The translations under genes were made by a program, and so were the position numbers. 64,000 nucleotides of DNA. Origin: DASXUL01 sp036504855 (GTDB lineage: Bacteria; Armatimonadota; DTGP01; JAKQQT01). The stretch lies in contig DASXUL010000193.1 in the NCBI GenBank assembly GCA_036504855.1, positions 1 to 64,000 on the forward strand. Reading direction: 5' to 3'. The notes beneath the pieces are model-generated. The model did no database searches. It worked only from the letters and a program-made list of their open reading frames with translations, and had not been told where the DNA came from. Below, piece after piece: positions 1 through 8,507 of the stretch (position 1 is the stretch's first letter; every line of letters begins with the position of its first letter).

Positions 1-90
1 ACACGGCAAGCCGTGTCCCTACAGTTCGGTGTCCCCGTCCACCGTTCGGTGGATGGAACCAGGCAGGCGTAGGGACACGGCTTGCCGTGT
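1..90. repeat. 22-bp inverted repeat pair, each half itself a hairpin
   Basis: Positions 1-22 and 69-90 are perfect reverse complements. Each contains the near-palindrome ACACGGC-AA-GCCGTGT, so each copy can fold alone or pair with the other. No coding signal lies between them. The layout is that of a pair of REP elements in opposite orientation; the left boundary may lie outside the window. Confidence 0.6.
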
Positions 91-175
91 CCGCCCCCTA
101 TCAGCTGGGAATCAGAGGCTTCTCATGGGGTCGGCGAACTCCCAGTTTCACCCTAACGGCGCCCTAAGCGCCCTC

Positions 176-488
176 GTCAGCCGTCAGCTATCAGCTATCA
201 GCCGTCAGCCTTCAGCGCCGAGAGCCCCTCGCCGACCCGAAGGGGCTCCCTCCCCACGTCACGCTGAGCGAAGCGAAGCGTCTCGGCCTGACCCGTCACA
301 TAGCGCATCGCGGCTGGCGCCCGGGCCAAGGCTCGCATCGGCGCCCGTCATGCTGCCGCTATGCGACGGGTACAGGCCGAGACCCTTCGCCGCACTCAGC
401 GTGACGTGGGGAAAGCTCCGCCCCCGGCGCTGACGGCTGACAACTGACGGCTGACGACTGACAACTGACGACTGACAACTGACGACTC
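176..488. repeat. TCAG-heptamer long hairpin, copy 1, with a nested stem
   Basis: The left arm (176-226) is a run of heptamers such as GTCAGCC and ATCAGCT. The right arm (428-488) carries the complementary GGCTGAC/ACTGACA type heptamers. A second inverted repeat is nested inside (254-290 against 373-412), built on ACGTCACGCTGAG and CTCAGCGTGACGT. This is the longest member of the family in the window and runs almost to the promoter of the next gene. Confidence 0.6.
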
Positions 489-497
489 AAATGCTGG

Positions 498-503
498 TAC
501 AAT
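498..503 (+). promoter_or_regulatory. -10 box of a probable leaderless promoter
   Basis: TACAAT ends 7 nt before the ATG at 511. That spacing would place transcription initiation at or next to the A of the start codon, and the short gap leaves no room for a useful ribosome-binding site. No clear -35 box is visible, because the repeat arm ends directly upstream. Confidence 0.45.
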
Positions 504-510
504 GGAAGGT

Positions 511-1320
511 ATGAGCCTCCGGGTTTGGGCACTGGCCAGCGGCAGCAGCGGCAATAGCTTCCTCGTGCAGGGCGGAAATACCACCGTCCTCCTCGATGCC
601 GGCTTCCCCATGCGCACCATCCGCGGGAAGATCGCCTCCGTGGGCGTGGACCCCGCGCTGGTGGAAGCCGTCTTCCTCACGCACGAACACTCCGACCACG
701 TCGGCGGCGTGGGCCCCGTCTGTCGCGCCTTCAAGGTCCCGCTCGTCGCCAACGCCGCCACCCTCCGCGCCGCCGCCCGCGTGGCCGGGTCCACCGAGGC
801 CATGGAAATGCCCACCGGTACCGAGATCCAGATTGGGGACCTCCGCGTTGCGTCCTTCGCCGTCTCCCACGACGCCGCCGAGCCCGTCGGCTACACATTC
901 CAGTGCGGCCCCCACAAAGCGTGCTACGCCACCGATACCGGCGTCTTCACGGAGCCCCTGCGCGCCGCCATGGAGGGCGCCCGCCTCCTGATCCTGGAGA
1001 GCAACCATGACATCCCGCGCCTCCAGCGCTCGGCCTACAACGATTTCCTGAAGCGCCGCATCCTGGGCGATTCCGGCCACCTCAGCAACGACGCGGCCGC
1101 CGACGCCATCGCCGCCCATTCCCTGCGTAACGACCCCGCCGAAGTGTGGCTGGCCCACCTCTCCGCCGAGAACAACAGCCCGCGCCTGGCGATGAAGGCC
1201 GCCGTTGGCGCCCTCCGCGCCGGCAGGCCCGAGAACATCCGCCTCTTCGTCGCCCAGCGTGACGTCGTCAGCCGCCATTGGGATTCCGGCGCCAACTGGT
1301 GGCAAAAATCGCTCTTCTGA
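511..1320 (+). CDS. yycJ: MBL-fold metallo-hydrolase, WalJ/YycJ family
   Basis: The 269-residue protein starts with the family hallmark ASGSSGNS and carries the metallo-beta-lactamase motif THEHSDH near residue 60, followed by later conserved His and Asp residues (AVSHDAAEP, ATDTG, LESNHD). WalJ-like proteins are cytoplasmic metal-dependent nucleases or hydrolases linked in Firmicutes to cell-wall and DNA-repair functions. The ATG at 511 is preferred over the ATG at 502 because conserved sequence begins there and a -10 box overlaps 502. The gene stands alone, downstream of a repeat and 40 nt before the zinc-finger genes. The family call is firm; the role in this organism is inferred. Confidence 0.88.
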   Translation: MSLRVWALASGSSGNSFLVQGGNTTVLLDAGFPMRTIRGKIASVGVDPALVEAVFLTHEHSDHVGGVGPVCRAFKVPLVANAATLRAAARVAGSTEAMEMPTGTEIQIGDLRVASFAVSHDAAEPVGYTFQCGPHKACYATDTGVFTEPLRAAMEGARLLILESNHDIPRLQRSAYNDFLKRRILGDSGHLSNDAAADAIAAHSLRNDPAEVWLAHLSAENNSPRLAMKAAVGALRAGRPENIRLFVAQRDVVSRHWDSGANWWQKSLF

Positions 1321-1360
1321 ATCGAAGGCCCCGCGCGGCCAAGGCTGCTGACTTCCGCCG

Positions 1361-1891
1361 ATGACCACAACGCCCTGGAAATGCCCGCAGTGCGGGTACG
1401 ATAACGCCGTCTCCGCCGCCCTCTGCAACCTCTGCGGCGAAAAGCGCGCCAGCCCGGAACCGGCCGCGGCGCCCGCGTCCGTCCGCTTCCCCGCCGAGTC
1501 CGCCCGGCCGGCCGCCGATGGACTCCAGCCGCAGCGACTTCCCGATGGCCCGGTGAAGCGCCTCGTTTTCGACTCGCCGCGCGGCGCGGGCCTGCAACCG
1601 CCCGCTCGGCGGATCCTGAATCCAGGGCCGTCCGCGCCGAATCGACCGCCGGCGAGTGCGCGCGCCATCCTCGCCGGAGTGGACAACTGGACCAGGGCCG
1701 AGTTCGTGGCCCTGTTGCCGCTTTCGCTCATCGTCTATGCGTTGCCCGGCGGCGTCCGCCACCCGAGGGCCCGCCTGGCGTTGCACATCCTCGCCCTCGC
1801 CCTGCTGATCGCCTTCCTGCTCTGCCTGCCGATGCTGGCCTCGCTGTTCTCCCGATTCATCGACGAGGCCCGGGCGGCCATGGGCGACTAG
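1361..1891 (+). CDS. RanBP2-type zinc-finger membrane protein, copy 1
   Basis: The 176-residue protein has three parts. Residues 1-30 are a zinc finger with spacing W-x-C-x2-C-x3-N-x6-C-x2-C, which matches the RanBP2 type exactly. Residues 30-105 form a Pro/Ala-rich linker. The C-terminal 70 residues contain two hydrophobic segments (FVALLPLSLIVYALPGG and a longer one ending in LLCLPMLASLF). It probably sits in the membrane with a cytoplasmic zinc finger. RanBP2 fingers in other systems bind single-stranded RNA or protein; the function here is unknown. A paralogue follows immediately. The start is the only ATG before the finger. Confidence 0.75.
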   Translation: MTTTPWKCPQCGYDNAVSAALCNLCGEKRASPEPAAAPASVRFPAESARPAADGLQPQRLPDGPVKRLVFDSPRGAGLQPPARRILNPGPSAPNRPPASARAILAGVDNWTRAEFVALLPLSLIVYALPGGVRHPRARLALHILALALLIAFLLCLPMLASLFSRFIDEARAAMGD

Positions 1892-1968
1892 CATGTACAG
1901 GGAGTGCGGCGGCGTCCCGCTTGCCAACAACACCCCGGCCCCCCGGGCCAGACAGCCTGCCCTTACTG

Positions 1969-2511
1969 ATGACGAATACGCCCTGGAAATGCCCGCAGTG
2001 CGGGTACGATAATGCGGCCTCCGCCGCCCTGTGCAACCTGTGCGGCGAGATGCGGCCCCGCGCGGAGCCGCCCCCGCCCGTGGTCGCGCCCCCCGCCGCG
2101 CCCCCCGTTGCGCCCGAGCCAACAGGCCTTCAGCCGCCCAGCCTGGAATCGCCCGCGGAGCAGTGGAGCAGCCCCTCCAAGCCGCCGCAGGCCTTCGATG
2201 GTTCGCAGACCGCGTGGTCCAACCCGTCGGCCGGACAGTGGACGAAGCCGCCCCCCGGCGCGTGGCCCCAGGGGCCGCCGCCCCAGGCGCCGCGCGGCCC
2301 CGGCTGCGAGGTATTGGTGGAATTCGTGGCTCTGCTGCCGCTGTCGCTCTTCGTCTACACGCTCCCTGGCGGCCTGCGCAACCCCAACGCCCGCACGCTG
2401 CTGCGGATCCTCCTCGCCGTGATGTTCATCATCGGCATCCTGGCGATCCCCACCATGGTCTCCCTGGCCCAGCACATCCTCGCCGGCGCCCAGGGCTCCC
2501 TCGGCGAATAG
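1969..2511 (+). CDS. RanBP2-type zinc-finger membrane protein, copy 2
   Basis: A tandem paralogue of the upstream gene with the same order: finger (residues 4-24), Pro-rich linker, and two membrane helices near the C-terminus (EFVALLPLSLFVYTLPGGLR, then an Ile-rich helix). About 35 nt over the start of the finger are identical in the two genes, while the linkers have diverged completely. That points to recent duplication or gene conversion limited to the finger. The ATG at 1969 aligns with the start of copy 1; an upstream in-frame ATG at 1921 would add unconserved residues. The two genes may form a complex, but nothing in the sequence proves it. Confidence 0.75.
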   Translation: MTNTPWKCPQCGYDNAASAALCNLCGEMRPRAEPPPPVVAPPAAPPVAPEPTGLQPPSLESPAEQWSSPSKPPQAFDGSQTAWSNPSAGQWTKPPPGAWPQGPPPQAPRGPGCEVLVEFVALLPLSLFVYTLPGGLRNPNARTLLRILLAVMFIIGILAIPTMVSLAQHILAGAQGSLGE

Positions 2512-2549
2512 CCGCCGCGGACGCTCCCGCAACCCACCCACCATCCAGC

Positions 2550-2996
2550 TCAGCGCACTCGCCCGGAAACGCCGCCCGGCTCCCGCCGCCGGCTGACCGC
2601 TGCAACCGCCGCCACGCTGACCGCCAGGACGCCGACCATCCGACGGCTCGCCGCGGGGTTGAACCCGCGTAAGGCGCTATAAGCGCCCCCCGTGCCGGCT
2701 GCACCGCCCAGAAACAGAATCGTCCAGAACTCGCCGCCGCTCAGCGCGCGCCGCCCCCCATTCGCGCCCGAAAACCACCCCCAGTGGACCGCCGTGCTGC
2801 ACAACACGATCAGCGCCATCACGGCGCCGACCGCTAACGCCCCTGGCCTGGCGCGCGTCTCAGCGCAGCGGAAAACGAGGGCATAGCCGATTCCCTGTCC
2901 AACCGCGCTGGCGAAAAACGCCCACGTCTTCCAGTTCCAGGGAACTGCCCGGCCCCCGCCCCTCGCTTTCGCCCCATCGCACTCGTCGTTCCGCAT
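2550..2996 (-). CDS. Small multi-pass membrane protein, unknown function
   Basis: A 148-residue protein with about four hydrophobic stretches (around WAFFASAVGQGIGYALVF, AVGAVMALIVLCSTAVHWG, FWTILFLGGAAGTGGAYSAL and VGVLAVSVAAVAAV) and no recognisable motif. The ATG at 2996 is preceded by GGAGGGG at good spacing, so the longer upstream reading, which is Arg-rich and looks non-coding, is not used. It ends 38 nt from the convergent zinc-finger gene. The interval 2997-3203 upstream holds no other recognisable element. Confidence 0.55.
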   Translation of the reverse strand: MRNDECDGAKARGGGRAVPWNWKTWAFFASAVGQGIGYALVFRCAETRARPGALAVGAVMALIVLCSTAVHWGWFSGANGGRRALSGGEFWTILFLGGAAGTGGAYSALRGFNPAASRRMVGVLAVSVAAVAAVSRRREPGGVSGRVR

Positions 2997-3203
2997 AGCG
3001 CCCCTCCGCGCCCAGCCGCCCAGGCGGCGCCGGTTTCGCCGGCGTGCAGCAGCCCTGGCACGAGGGCATTCTATCCAGCCGCCGCGCGCGGCAACAAAGC
3101 GGCGAGGGGCCCAAAACGCAGCCCGGCGGCGGGCCGGCGATCCCGCCGGGCATCCGCCCAACGAAACCGCCAAACCGCCGCCGCTCATCCCATCCCTCCG
3201 CGC

Positions 3204-4238
3204 TCAGGCTGCGTCGTACTCCGCCAGCTCCCACAGCAGGCGGGCCGCGCTGGCGTTCTCAATCAGCTCGCGCCGCTCGTCGGCCGGGTGCTCCACCGTC
3301 CACGCGTTGTGGTAGCCCCCGTCCGAGCAGCGCACGTAGCGGTCGCCAAACTCCGCGTGCCGCCGCACCGCCTCCAGGTAGCCCGGCTGGCCCGTGGCGT
3401 CGTGCAGGCGCAGCAAGGCCTCGCAGAACAAATGGCTGAAGCGCGCCGTATTGGCGATGGCGCCCGTCTCCGGGTCCGCCCAGGCCGCCAGTCCGGCGTC
3501 CGCGATGCGGCGCGCCTCGGCCAGATACGGTTCATCGCCCGTCGCTTCGTACAGGAGCACGTTGGAGCGGATCATCAGCGCGCTGTTGTAGGTCCATTTC
3601 GTCTTGTTCAGCGTGCCGTCCACGGTGAGGTTATCCCAGAACAGCCCGTCGGCGTCCTGGAACGTGCGGTTCGTCCATTCCACGATGCGCTTCGCCCAGA
3701 AGAGCTGGTCGAGATCCTTGCCCACCAGGAACAGCCGCAGCGCCGCCGCCGCCGTGGGCCCGTTGGAGCACGTGTTCTTGGAGCGATGGTCCTCAAACCA
3801 GTAGATGCCGCCGCCCAGCGCGTCGTCCCACCCGCTCAGGCAGAACTTCTGCGTTTCGCGCGCCCAGCCCATGTACGCCGCGTCGCCGGTCACTTCGTAC
3901 GCTTCCACGAACCCCAGAACCAGCCAGGCGTTGTCGTCGTAATACTTCCCGGAGCCGGGCGCCTTGTTGTAGCTGTCCAGGAATCCGGCAACGGGCGTGT
4001 CGTCCCAGTAGCGGCGCAGGCCGCGCGCAAATCCGTCCAGAATCGGCCGGTACGTCTCGGGGTTGCGCCGCGTCGCCGCCGTCAGCGCCGTAAACTGCAC
4101 CCCGCTGCCCCACATATATTCGTGCGGGGGCAACGTTGGGTCCGGCGGAAGGGCGCCCCGATACAGCCGCGCCTCGTCATCCCAGAACTTCTCCTGGATG
4201 AACCGCATCACCGCTTCGGCCTTCTCCGCATACCCCAT
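3204..4238 (-). CDS. Glycoside hydrolase family 76 protein (alpha-1,6-mannanase-like)
   Basis: A 344-residue (alpha/alpha)6-barrel protein. The GH76 signature with the catalytic Asp pair is visible as KYYDDNAWLVLGF near residue 100. Other family blocks include YMWGSGVQFTAL, CSNGPTAAAALRLF and LNKTKWTYNSALMI. Characterised GH76 enzymes hydrolyse alpha-1,6-mannosyl linkages by an endo mechanism. No signal peptide is visible, so the protein is predicted to be cytoplasmic. A good GGAGG lies 5 nt before the ATG. The gene is isolated: the neighbour downstream is lpd, separated by a hairpin repeat. Family call confident, exact substrate inferred. Confidence 0.85.
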   Translation of the reverse strand: MGYAEKAEAVMRFIQEKFWDDEARLYRGALPPDPTLPPHEYMWGSGVQFTALTAATRRNPETYRPILDGFARGLRRYWDDTPVAGFLDSYNKAPGSGKYYDDNAWLVLGFVEAYEVTGDAAYMGWARETQKFCLSGWDDALGGGIYWFEDHRSKNTCSNGPTAAAALRLFLVGKDLDQLFWAKRIVEWTNRTFQDADGLFWDNLTVDGTLNKTKWTYNSALMIRSNVLLYEATGDEPYLAEARRIADAGLAAWADPETGAIANTARFSHLFCEALLRLHDATGQPGYLEAVRRHAEFGDRYVRCSDGGYHNAWTVEHPADERRELIENASAARLLWELAEYDAA

Positions 4239-4252
4239 CGGAATCCTCCGTT

Positions 4253-4358
4253 AGTCGTCAGTCATCAGTCTTCAGTCATCAGCCCGAAGGCCCCTTACCA
4301 TGAGCATGGTTATCTCAGGATAAGGAGCCTTCGAACTGATGACTGACGACTGACGACT
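4253..4358. repeat. TCAG-heptamer long hairpin, copy 2
   Basis: The left arm uses AGTCGTC/AGTCATC-type heptamers and the right arm the complementary GATGACT/GACTGACG. The inner stem is CCCGAAGGCCCCTTA against TAAGGAGCCTTCG around a loop of roughly 20 nt. It lies between lpd and the GH76 gene, and the outer arm ends within 2 nt of the lpd stop codon. Confidence 0.75.
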
Positions 4359-4359
4359 C

Positions 4360-5859
4360 CTAGCTATGTATTCCCTCGCCGATGGCGGCCAGGGCGGCTT
4401 CCATCATGGCCTCGGGCAGGCTGGGATGGGCGTGGATCGTATGCGCCACCGTCTCGATGGTCGCCTCCGCCGCGATCGCCAGGGTGGCCTCCGCGATCAG
4501 GTCATCCGCGTGCGGGCCGATGATGTGGCAGCCCAGCACCTGGCCGTATTTAGCGTCCGCGATCCACTTCACGAACCCCACCCGCTGGTTGATGGCCTGC
4601 GCCTTCCCCAACGGCCGGAACGAGAACTTGCCCACCTTCACCTCGTGGCCGGCGGCCTTTGCCTCTTCCTCGGTCATCCCCACGCTGGCCACTTCCGGCG
4701 ACGTATAGATGGCGGAGGGCACCAGCGCCCGGTCGAACGCCCGGTCATGCCCCATCGCGTTCTCAACCGCCACAATTCCCTCGTCGCTGGCCTTGTGCGC
4801 CAGCAGCGGCAGGCCGGACAGGTCGCCGATGGCGAACACCCCCGGCACGTTTGTGCGCAGGTGATCATCCACCACAACGAAGCCGCGCTCCACCTTCACG
4901 CCCACCTTCTCGAAGTCCATCGTCAGGTTCGGACGCCGGCCCACCGCCATGAACAGCTTCTCGGCCGGGATGGAGATCTCCTTCCCGTCCTTGGTCTGCG
5001 CGATGTAGTTCTTCAGGCCGCCCTCGCCCGGCTCCGCGCGCACCAGCTTCGTCTCCAGGTGGAACTTGATGCCCATCTTCTTGAGCACCTTCGTCAACTC
5101 GTCCGCGCACTCCTGCTCCACCCCTGTCAGGATCTTCGGCAGCAGCTCCACCACCGTCACCTGCACGCCAAGCGACTGGTAGATGAAGCCCCACTCCATG
5201 CCGATGACGCCGCCGCCCAGGATGACCATGCTCTTCGGCAGGGTCTCCATCTGGAGGGCCGTGTCCGACGTGATGTAATCCGCGCCCACGCCCGGGAGAT
5301 CGAAGGTAACCACCTTGGACCCGGTGGCGAGGATGATGCTCTTCGCCTTCACCCGGCGGCCGCCCACCGTGAGGGTGTGGGCATCCTCAAAGTCCGCCAT
5401 CCCCTGGATGACCTGGACGCCGTTCTTCTTCATGAGGAAGTCCACGCCCTTCACCAGCCCGTCCACGATCTTCTTGGTGCGGGCCAGCATCGCCGGCCAA
5501 TCGGCCCGCACGTTGTCGGCCAGAACGCCCATTTCCTTGCCGTTCTTGGCCGCCTCGTAGGCTTCCACGCAACCCAGCAGGCACTTGGTGGGGATGCACC
5601 CCACATTCAGGCACGTGCCGCCCATGTACTGGCCCTCGATCAGCACGGTTTTCGCGCCGAGCTGCGCGGCGCGGATCGCCGCCACATATCCGCCCGGTCC
5701 GCCGCCCACAATCGCGATATCGCAATTCACTTCGGCAGCCTCCTGCAAAATCGCCTGCGCCTCGGCCTGGATGTCCGCCAGGTTCAGAGGCTGCGGCGCG
5801 GTTTCGGCGCGGCCCTTCACGGCCGCGGATCGCTGCGGCGCGGCCACCGCGCTCTCCAT
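4360..5859 (-). CDS. lpd: Dihydrolipoyl dehydrogenase (E3)
   Basis: This 499-residue FAD/NAD flavoprotein re-oxidises dihydrolipoamide in 2-oxoacid dehydrogenase or glycine-cleavage complexes. Seen in order: FAD-binding GGGPGGY, the redox-active disulfide GGTCLNVGCIPTK, NAD-binding ILGGGVIGMEWG, the second FAD motif FAIGDL, and the C-terminal His-Glu pair in HAHPSLPEAMMEAAL. The ATG at 5859 leaves a 45-residue N-terminal extension before the FAD motif; the longer reading would run into the tRNA gene. No E1 or E2 genes are nearby, so the parent complex is not indicated. Confidence 0.93.
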   Translation of the reverse strand: MESAVAAPQRSAAVKGRAETAPQPLNLADIQAEAQAILQEAAEVNCDIAIVGGGPGGYVAAIRAAQLGAKTVLIEGQYMGGTCLNVGCIPTKCLLGCVEAYEAAKNGKEMGVLADNVRADWPAMLARTKKIVDGLVKGVDFLMKKNGVQVIQGMADFEDAHTLTVGGRRVKAKSIILATGSKVVTFDLPGVGADYITSDTALQMETLPKSMVILGGGVIGMEWGFIYQSLGVQVTVVELLPKILTGVEQECADELTKVLKKMGIKFHLETKLVRAEPGEGGLKNYIAQTKDGKEISIPAEKLFMAVGRRPNLTMDFEKVGVKVERGFVVVDDHLRTNVPGVFAIGDLSGLPLLAHKASDEGIVAVENAMGHDRAFDRALVPSAIYTSPEVASVGMTEEEAKAAGHEVKVGKFSFRPLGKAQAINQRVGFVKWIADAKYGQVLGCHIIGPHADDLIAEATLAIAAEATIETVAHTIHAHPSLPEAMMEAALAAIGEGIHS

Positions 5860-5961
5860 ATTCGTGTGGCTGATGGTCGTGTCCACCTTCCTGTTAGGTT
5901 TCGAAGGGATTGGGCGCGCGCCCGCGGCGAAATCCGCCCGCCGGGAACCCAACCGCTTGTG

Positions 5962-6042
<81 letters not shown>

Positions 6043-6094
6043 GACGGTCACCCCGAATTATAGCAGCGGACGCTTGGGCCGGGTTCCCACGGGG

Positions 6095-6200
6095 TCAGCA
6101 TCCAGCATCCAGCATCCAGGCCGGAAGCCCTCCTTCAAGAGATTGGTTGTCTCATCGAACGGGGCCTTCACACCGACGGGCGCCGGCGGATGCTGGTTGC
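6095..6200. repeat. TCAG/CCAG-heptamer hairpin, copy 3 (degenerate)
   Basis: The left arm is three and a half tandem CAGCATC heptamers at 6096-6119. The core reads CCGGAAGCCC ... GGTTGTCTCATCGAACGGGGCCTTC. The right arm is reduced to GGATGCTGGTTGCTC. It shares its loop wording (GGTTGTCTCAT) with the next copy, so the two probably arose by local duplication. The interval from here to 6300 also holds a GTCACCCTGAG motif at 6234 and no gene. Confidence 0.6.
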
Positions 6201-6300
6201 TCACCGCCGCGGCGATCCAGTCTCCTGCCCACGTCACCCTGAGCCTGCCAAGGGTGACGCGGGAGAAACGCTCGACTGCAACGCGGGAGCAAGCCATGGG

Positions 6301-6426
6301 CAGCCATCAGCATCAGGTCGAAAGGCCCCGTTTCATGAGCTCGGTTGTCTCATGGAACGGGGCCTTCGGCCCGAATGCTGAATGCCGGATGCTGAATCCT
6401 GATCTCTGTATTCTGAGTCCTGAGTG
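6301..6426. repeat. TCAG-heptamer long hairpin, copy 4
   Basis: CAGCCATCAGCATCAG forms the left side, the inner stem is AAAGGCCCCGTTTCATGAG against CTCATGGAACGGGGCCTT, and the right side carries GAATGCTGAATGCC and GATGCTGAATCCTGA heptamers plus an extra TATTCTGAGTCCTGAG. It abuts the stop codon of the winged-helix gene. Confidence 0.7.
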
Positions 6427-7287
6427 CTACGAGGTAACCATATACCGCGGGTTCAGCTCTTCGTCGATATCCTGGTCCAGCAGGTAATAATCGTCGGCGG
6501 GCGCCGCGTAGCCGCTGTGCTGCGCGGCCCACCGCAACGCCCGCGCGTGGCGGCCCAGCACGTCGATCCCCGCCCGGTTCCACTGATAGCGCGGCGCCCG
6601 GGGGCCGGACGGCGGCTGAATCTCCTCCAGGCGCGTCGGCTTCCACTCCAGGTTCAGCCAACCGGCCCGCTCCCACTTCCGCAGGCTCGGCGCCACCGCC
6701 GAGCCCGGCATCCCCAGCGCCTTGGCGTACTCCAACCGGTTCAGCGGACCAAAGCCCTGCATCAGCTTCGCCAGCGCCAGCCAGCCGGGCCGCATCAGCG
6801 AGGGCTCCGCATCTTCCAGCAGAACCTGCCACGGCTCCGCGAGGTCCTCCTCCGTCCAGTTCACCCCATCCCACCAGCGCGGAACCAGCCGGTTCGTTAC
6901 CCACCCGAACCGCCACAGCCACCGCCGCCCCCCATCGCTCACCGACCACCGCACCCCCCACGCGCCCCCCTGCCACTCCCACGCCCGCGGCTTCTCCCCC
7001 TGTATCGGCGTCGCCTCCACCAGCCAATACGACCGCATCCCATTCAGCATGTCCATCGCCGACATGTACGGGATGCGCAGCGCCTTGATGATGTCCAGGC
7101 TTTTCGCCGGACCGTTGGCGCAGAGCCAGCTCACGATGCGCAGGCGCGAAACGCCGCACAGCGCCGGGTGCAGCAGCCAGTTCTGGGCCGCCCCATCTTC
7201 GCACCCCGGCTGCCCCGGCCCCCCGTGCGCCTTCACCTTCCGCGCCCCCGTCCCCCGCAACCGCCGCTCCGTCCCCGCTCTCTCCAT
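6427..7287 (-). CDS. Protein with two winged-helix-like segments, probable DNA-binding
   Basis: A 286-residue protein with two HTH-like segments of similar outline: one near residues 45-95 (LHPALCGVSRLRIVSWL ... IIKALRIPYMSAMDMLNGM) and one near residues 160-215 (LALAKLMQGFGPLNRLEYAKALGMPGSAVAPSLRKWERAGWL). A Trp-rich stretch lies between them. The second segment resembles winged-helix regulators that sense nothing obvious from sequence. The ATG at 7287 is chosen because GGAGGG sits 8 nt upstream; an ATG at 7293 is the alternative. No partner gene is adjacent. The interval 7288-7513 upstream contains only a GTCACCCTGAGCAAAGCG repeat fragment (around 7435). Confidence 0.6.
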   Translation of the reverse strand: MERAGTERRLRGTGARKVKAHGGPGQPGCEDGAAQNWLLHPALCGVSRLRIVSWLCANGPAKSLDIIKALRIPYMSAMDMLNGMRSYWLVEATPIQGEKPRAWEWQGGAWGVRWSVSDGGRRWLWRFGWVTNRLVPRWWDGVNWTEEDLAEPWQVLLEDAEPSLMRPGWLALAKLMQGFGPLNRLEYAKALGMPGSAVAPSLRKWERAGWLNLEWKPTRLEEIQPPSGPRAPRYQWNRAGIDVLGRHARALRWAAQHSGYAAPADDYYLLDQDIDEELNPRYMVTS

Positions 7288-7513
7288 CGCCATGCCCTCC
7301 CATGGGGATGGGCGGAAAGGGGAGAGGATGTCCGGCGCGAGAGGCGGCGGCCGGCCACGAGGTTTCAAACATCCTGCCTGGTTGGCCGCCGGAAGCGAGG
7401 TTTCTCCCCAACGCGACCAAGCCGCCAACCCACGTCACCCTGAGCAAAGCGAAGGGGCTCGGCCTGGCGGATCTATCGAGGGTACGTACCAAGCACCGGA
7501 ATCAGCCCCGTCG

Positions 7514-7690
7514 TCACCGACCGGCCGGCCGTTTCGCCTGCCAACCGCCCGCGCATCGCAGCATCGCCAGCGCGCCGAAATCGAAGCGTGAAAGCGGGTT
7601 GAGGCTCGCCCTGAGCGCCCGCAGCGTGGCCGGGTTGACCCGCAGTTCCTCGCCGATGGCCCCCAGCATAGCGCGCACGCGCGGCGGTTC
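7514..7690 (-). pseudogene. C-terminal fragment of an AbiEi-type antitoxin
   Basis: Translation of this strip reads EPPRVRAMLGAIGEELRVN followed by LNPLSRFDFGALAMLR. It aligns without gaps to the last 55 residues of the complete AbiEi gene at 9449-10195 and ends in its own stop. Upstream the similarity fades through an apparent frameshift, and no start is available. It is therefore a relic of a second, related antitoxin 1.8 kb away and marks repeated insertion of this system here. Confidence 0.6.
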
Positions 7691-7818
7691 ACCGGGGCCA
7701 ACCCGAATCAGGCTCGAACCGGCACACGCTCCTCGGCTGGCGGCTCCATTGGCGTGGCCAAGCAGATCCTCTCGATCTCACGCCGTATCGCATTCGCAAG
7801 ACGCTGAATTGAGGGCGG

Positions 7819-8280
7819 TCACGGAAGAACCACCCGTACTGATCTTGCTCCATGAAACGTGCGAAATGTGATTCTGTCGCCTGCCGACCGAAGATGGGCA
7901 TCATACCTGTCCATTTTCTCCTCGGTTCCATCAAGAGGCACTCTGGGAACACAGCCGGCCTTGGATATCGCCCCCCAGCGCATCCAGACGAAGTACCGAT
8001 CACTAGGGAGAACGCAGACCTTATCCCTGGATCTACCAACGAAATAGCCTTCAGCCCCACCAGGGAGCAATCTTATGATCAGGTCGCCGGTGTGGAACTG
8101 GTAGACACGTGAGTCGGTGGACAGTCTGCCATCGACACTAACCTGGGCCAAATCAATCCGGCGCCACAATCGCTGGGAATACGTCAGCCAGCCAACTGCC
8201 AATGCAGCAATCGCGCACAATACCGGCGCCGATCTACGGATCACATCAAGAAACCTGAATCGCAATTGCCTGGGCTTCAT
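7819..8280 (-). CDS. Membrane-anchored hypothetical protein
   Basis: A 153-residue protein with one N-terminal hydrophobic helix (SAPVLCAIAALAVGWLTY, residues 17-34) followed by a soluble domain rich in beta-type sequence (VSVDGRLSTDSRVYQFHTGD, YFVGRSRDKVCVL). I do not recognise a family. Its ATG overlaps the stop of the ORF upstream as ATGA, suggesting translational coupling. Base composition is visibly lower in G+C than in the flanking genes, in keeping with acquired DNA. Confidence 0.5.
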   Translation of the reverse strand: MKPRQLRFRFLDVIRRSAPVLCAIAALAVGWLTYSQRLWRRIDLAQVSVDGRLSTDSRVYQFHTGDLIIRLLPGGAEGYFVGRSRDKVCVLPSDRYFVWMRWGAISKAGCVPRVPLDGTEEKMDRYDAHLRSAGDRITFRTFHGARSVRVVLP

Positions 8281-8507
8281 GGCACGTACCTACGCCACTC
8301 GAACCTGTCGCGGCCAATGATGTTTGCAGCGAACATCCCGATTGTTTCCGCCCTGCCTCCAGCGTAGGTCGGCAATCCTGGACCGAGTTTCAACGTCGCA
8401 TCTCCCGAGGCCCCGGTGAGGGGTGTATACAGACTTCGGATCACTTTCCGGGGGTAGCCATGTTCACTCGCCGAACTCGCCCTTCCCACGGTATGGAGGG
8501 AACACAT
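8277..8507 (-). CDS. Small hypothetical ORF coupled to its neighbours
   Basis: A 76-residue reading frame that overlaps the end of the upstream gene by 44 nt and whose TGA overlaps the ATG of the downstream gene. That arrangement is the main reason to list it. No family or membrane segment is recognisable (it contains TPLTGASGDATLKLGPGLP). It could instead be the frameshifted continuation of the upstream gene. Confidence 0.3.
   Translation of the reverse strand: MCSLHTVGRASSASEHGYPRKVIRSLYTPLTGASGDATLKLGPGLPTYAGGRAETIGMFAANIIGRDRFEWRRYVP

Noticed and set aside
6095..6426. Possible CRISPR array in the heptamer repeats (also at 47396 and 50090)
   Set aside because: The repeat unit is 7 bp with no unique spacers, the units face each other as hairpin arms, and no cas gene is present.
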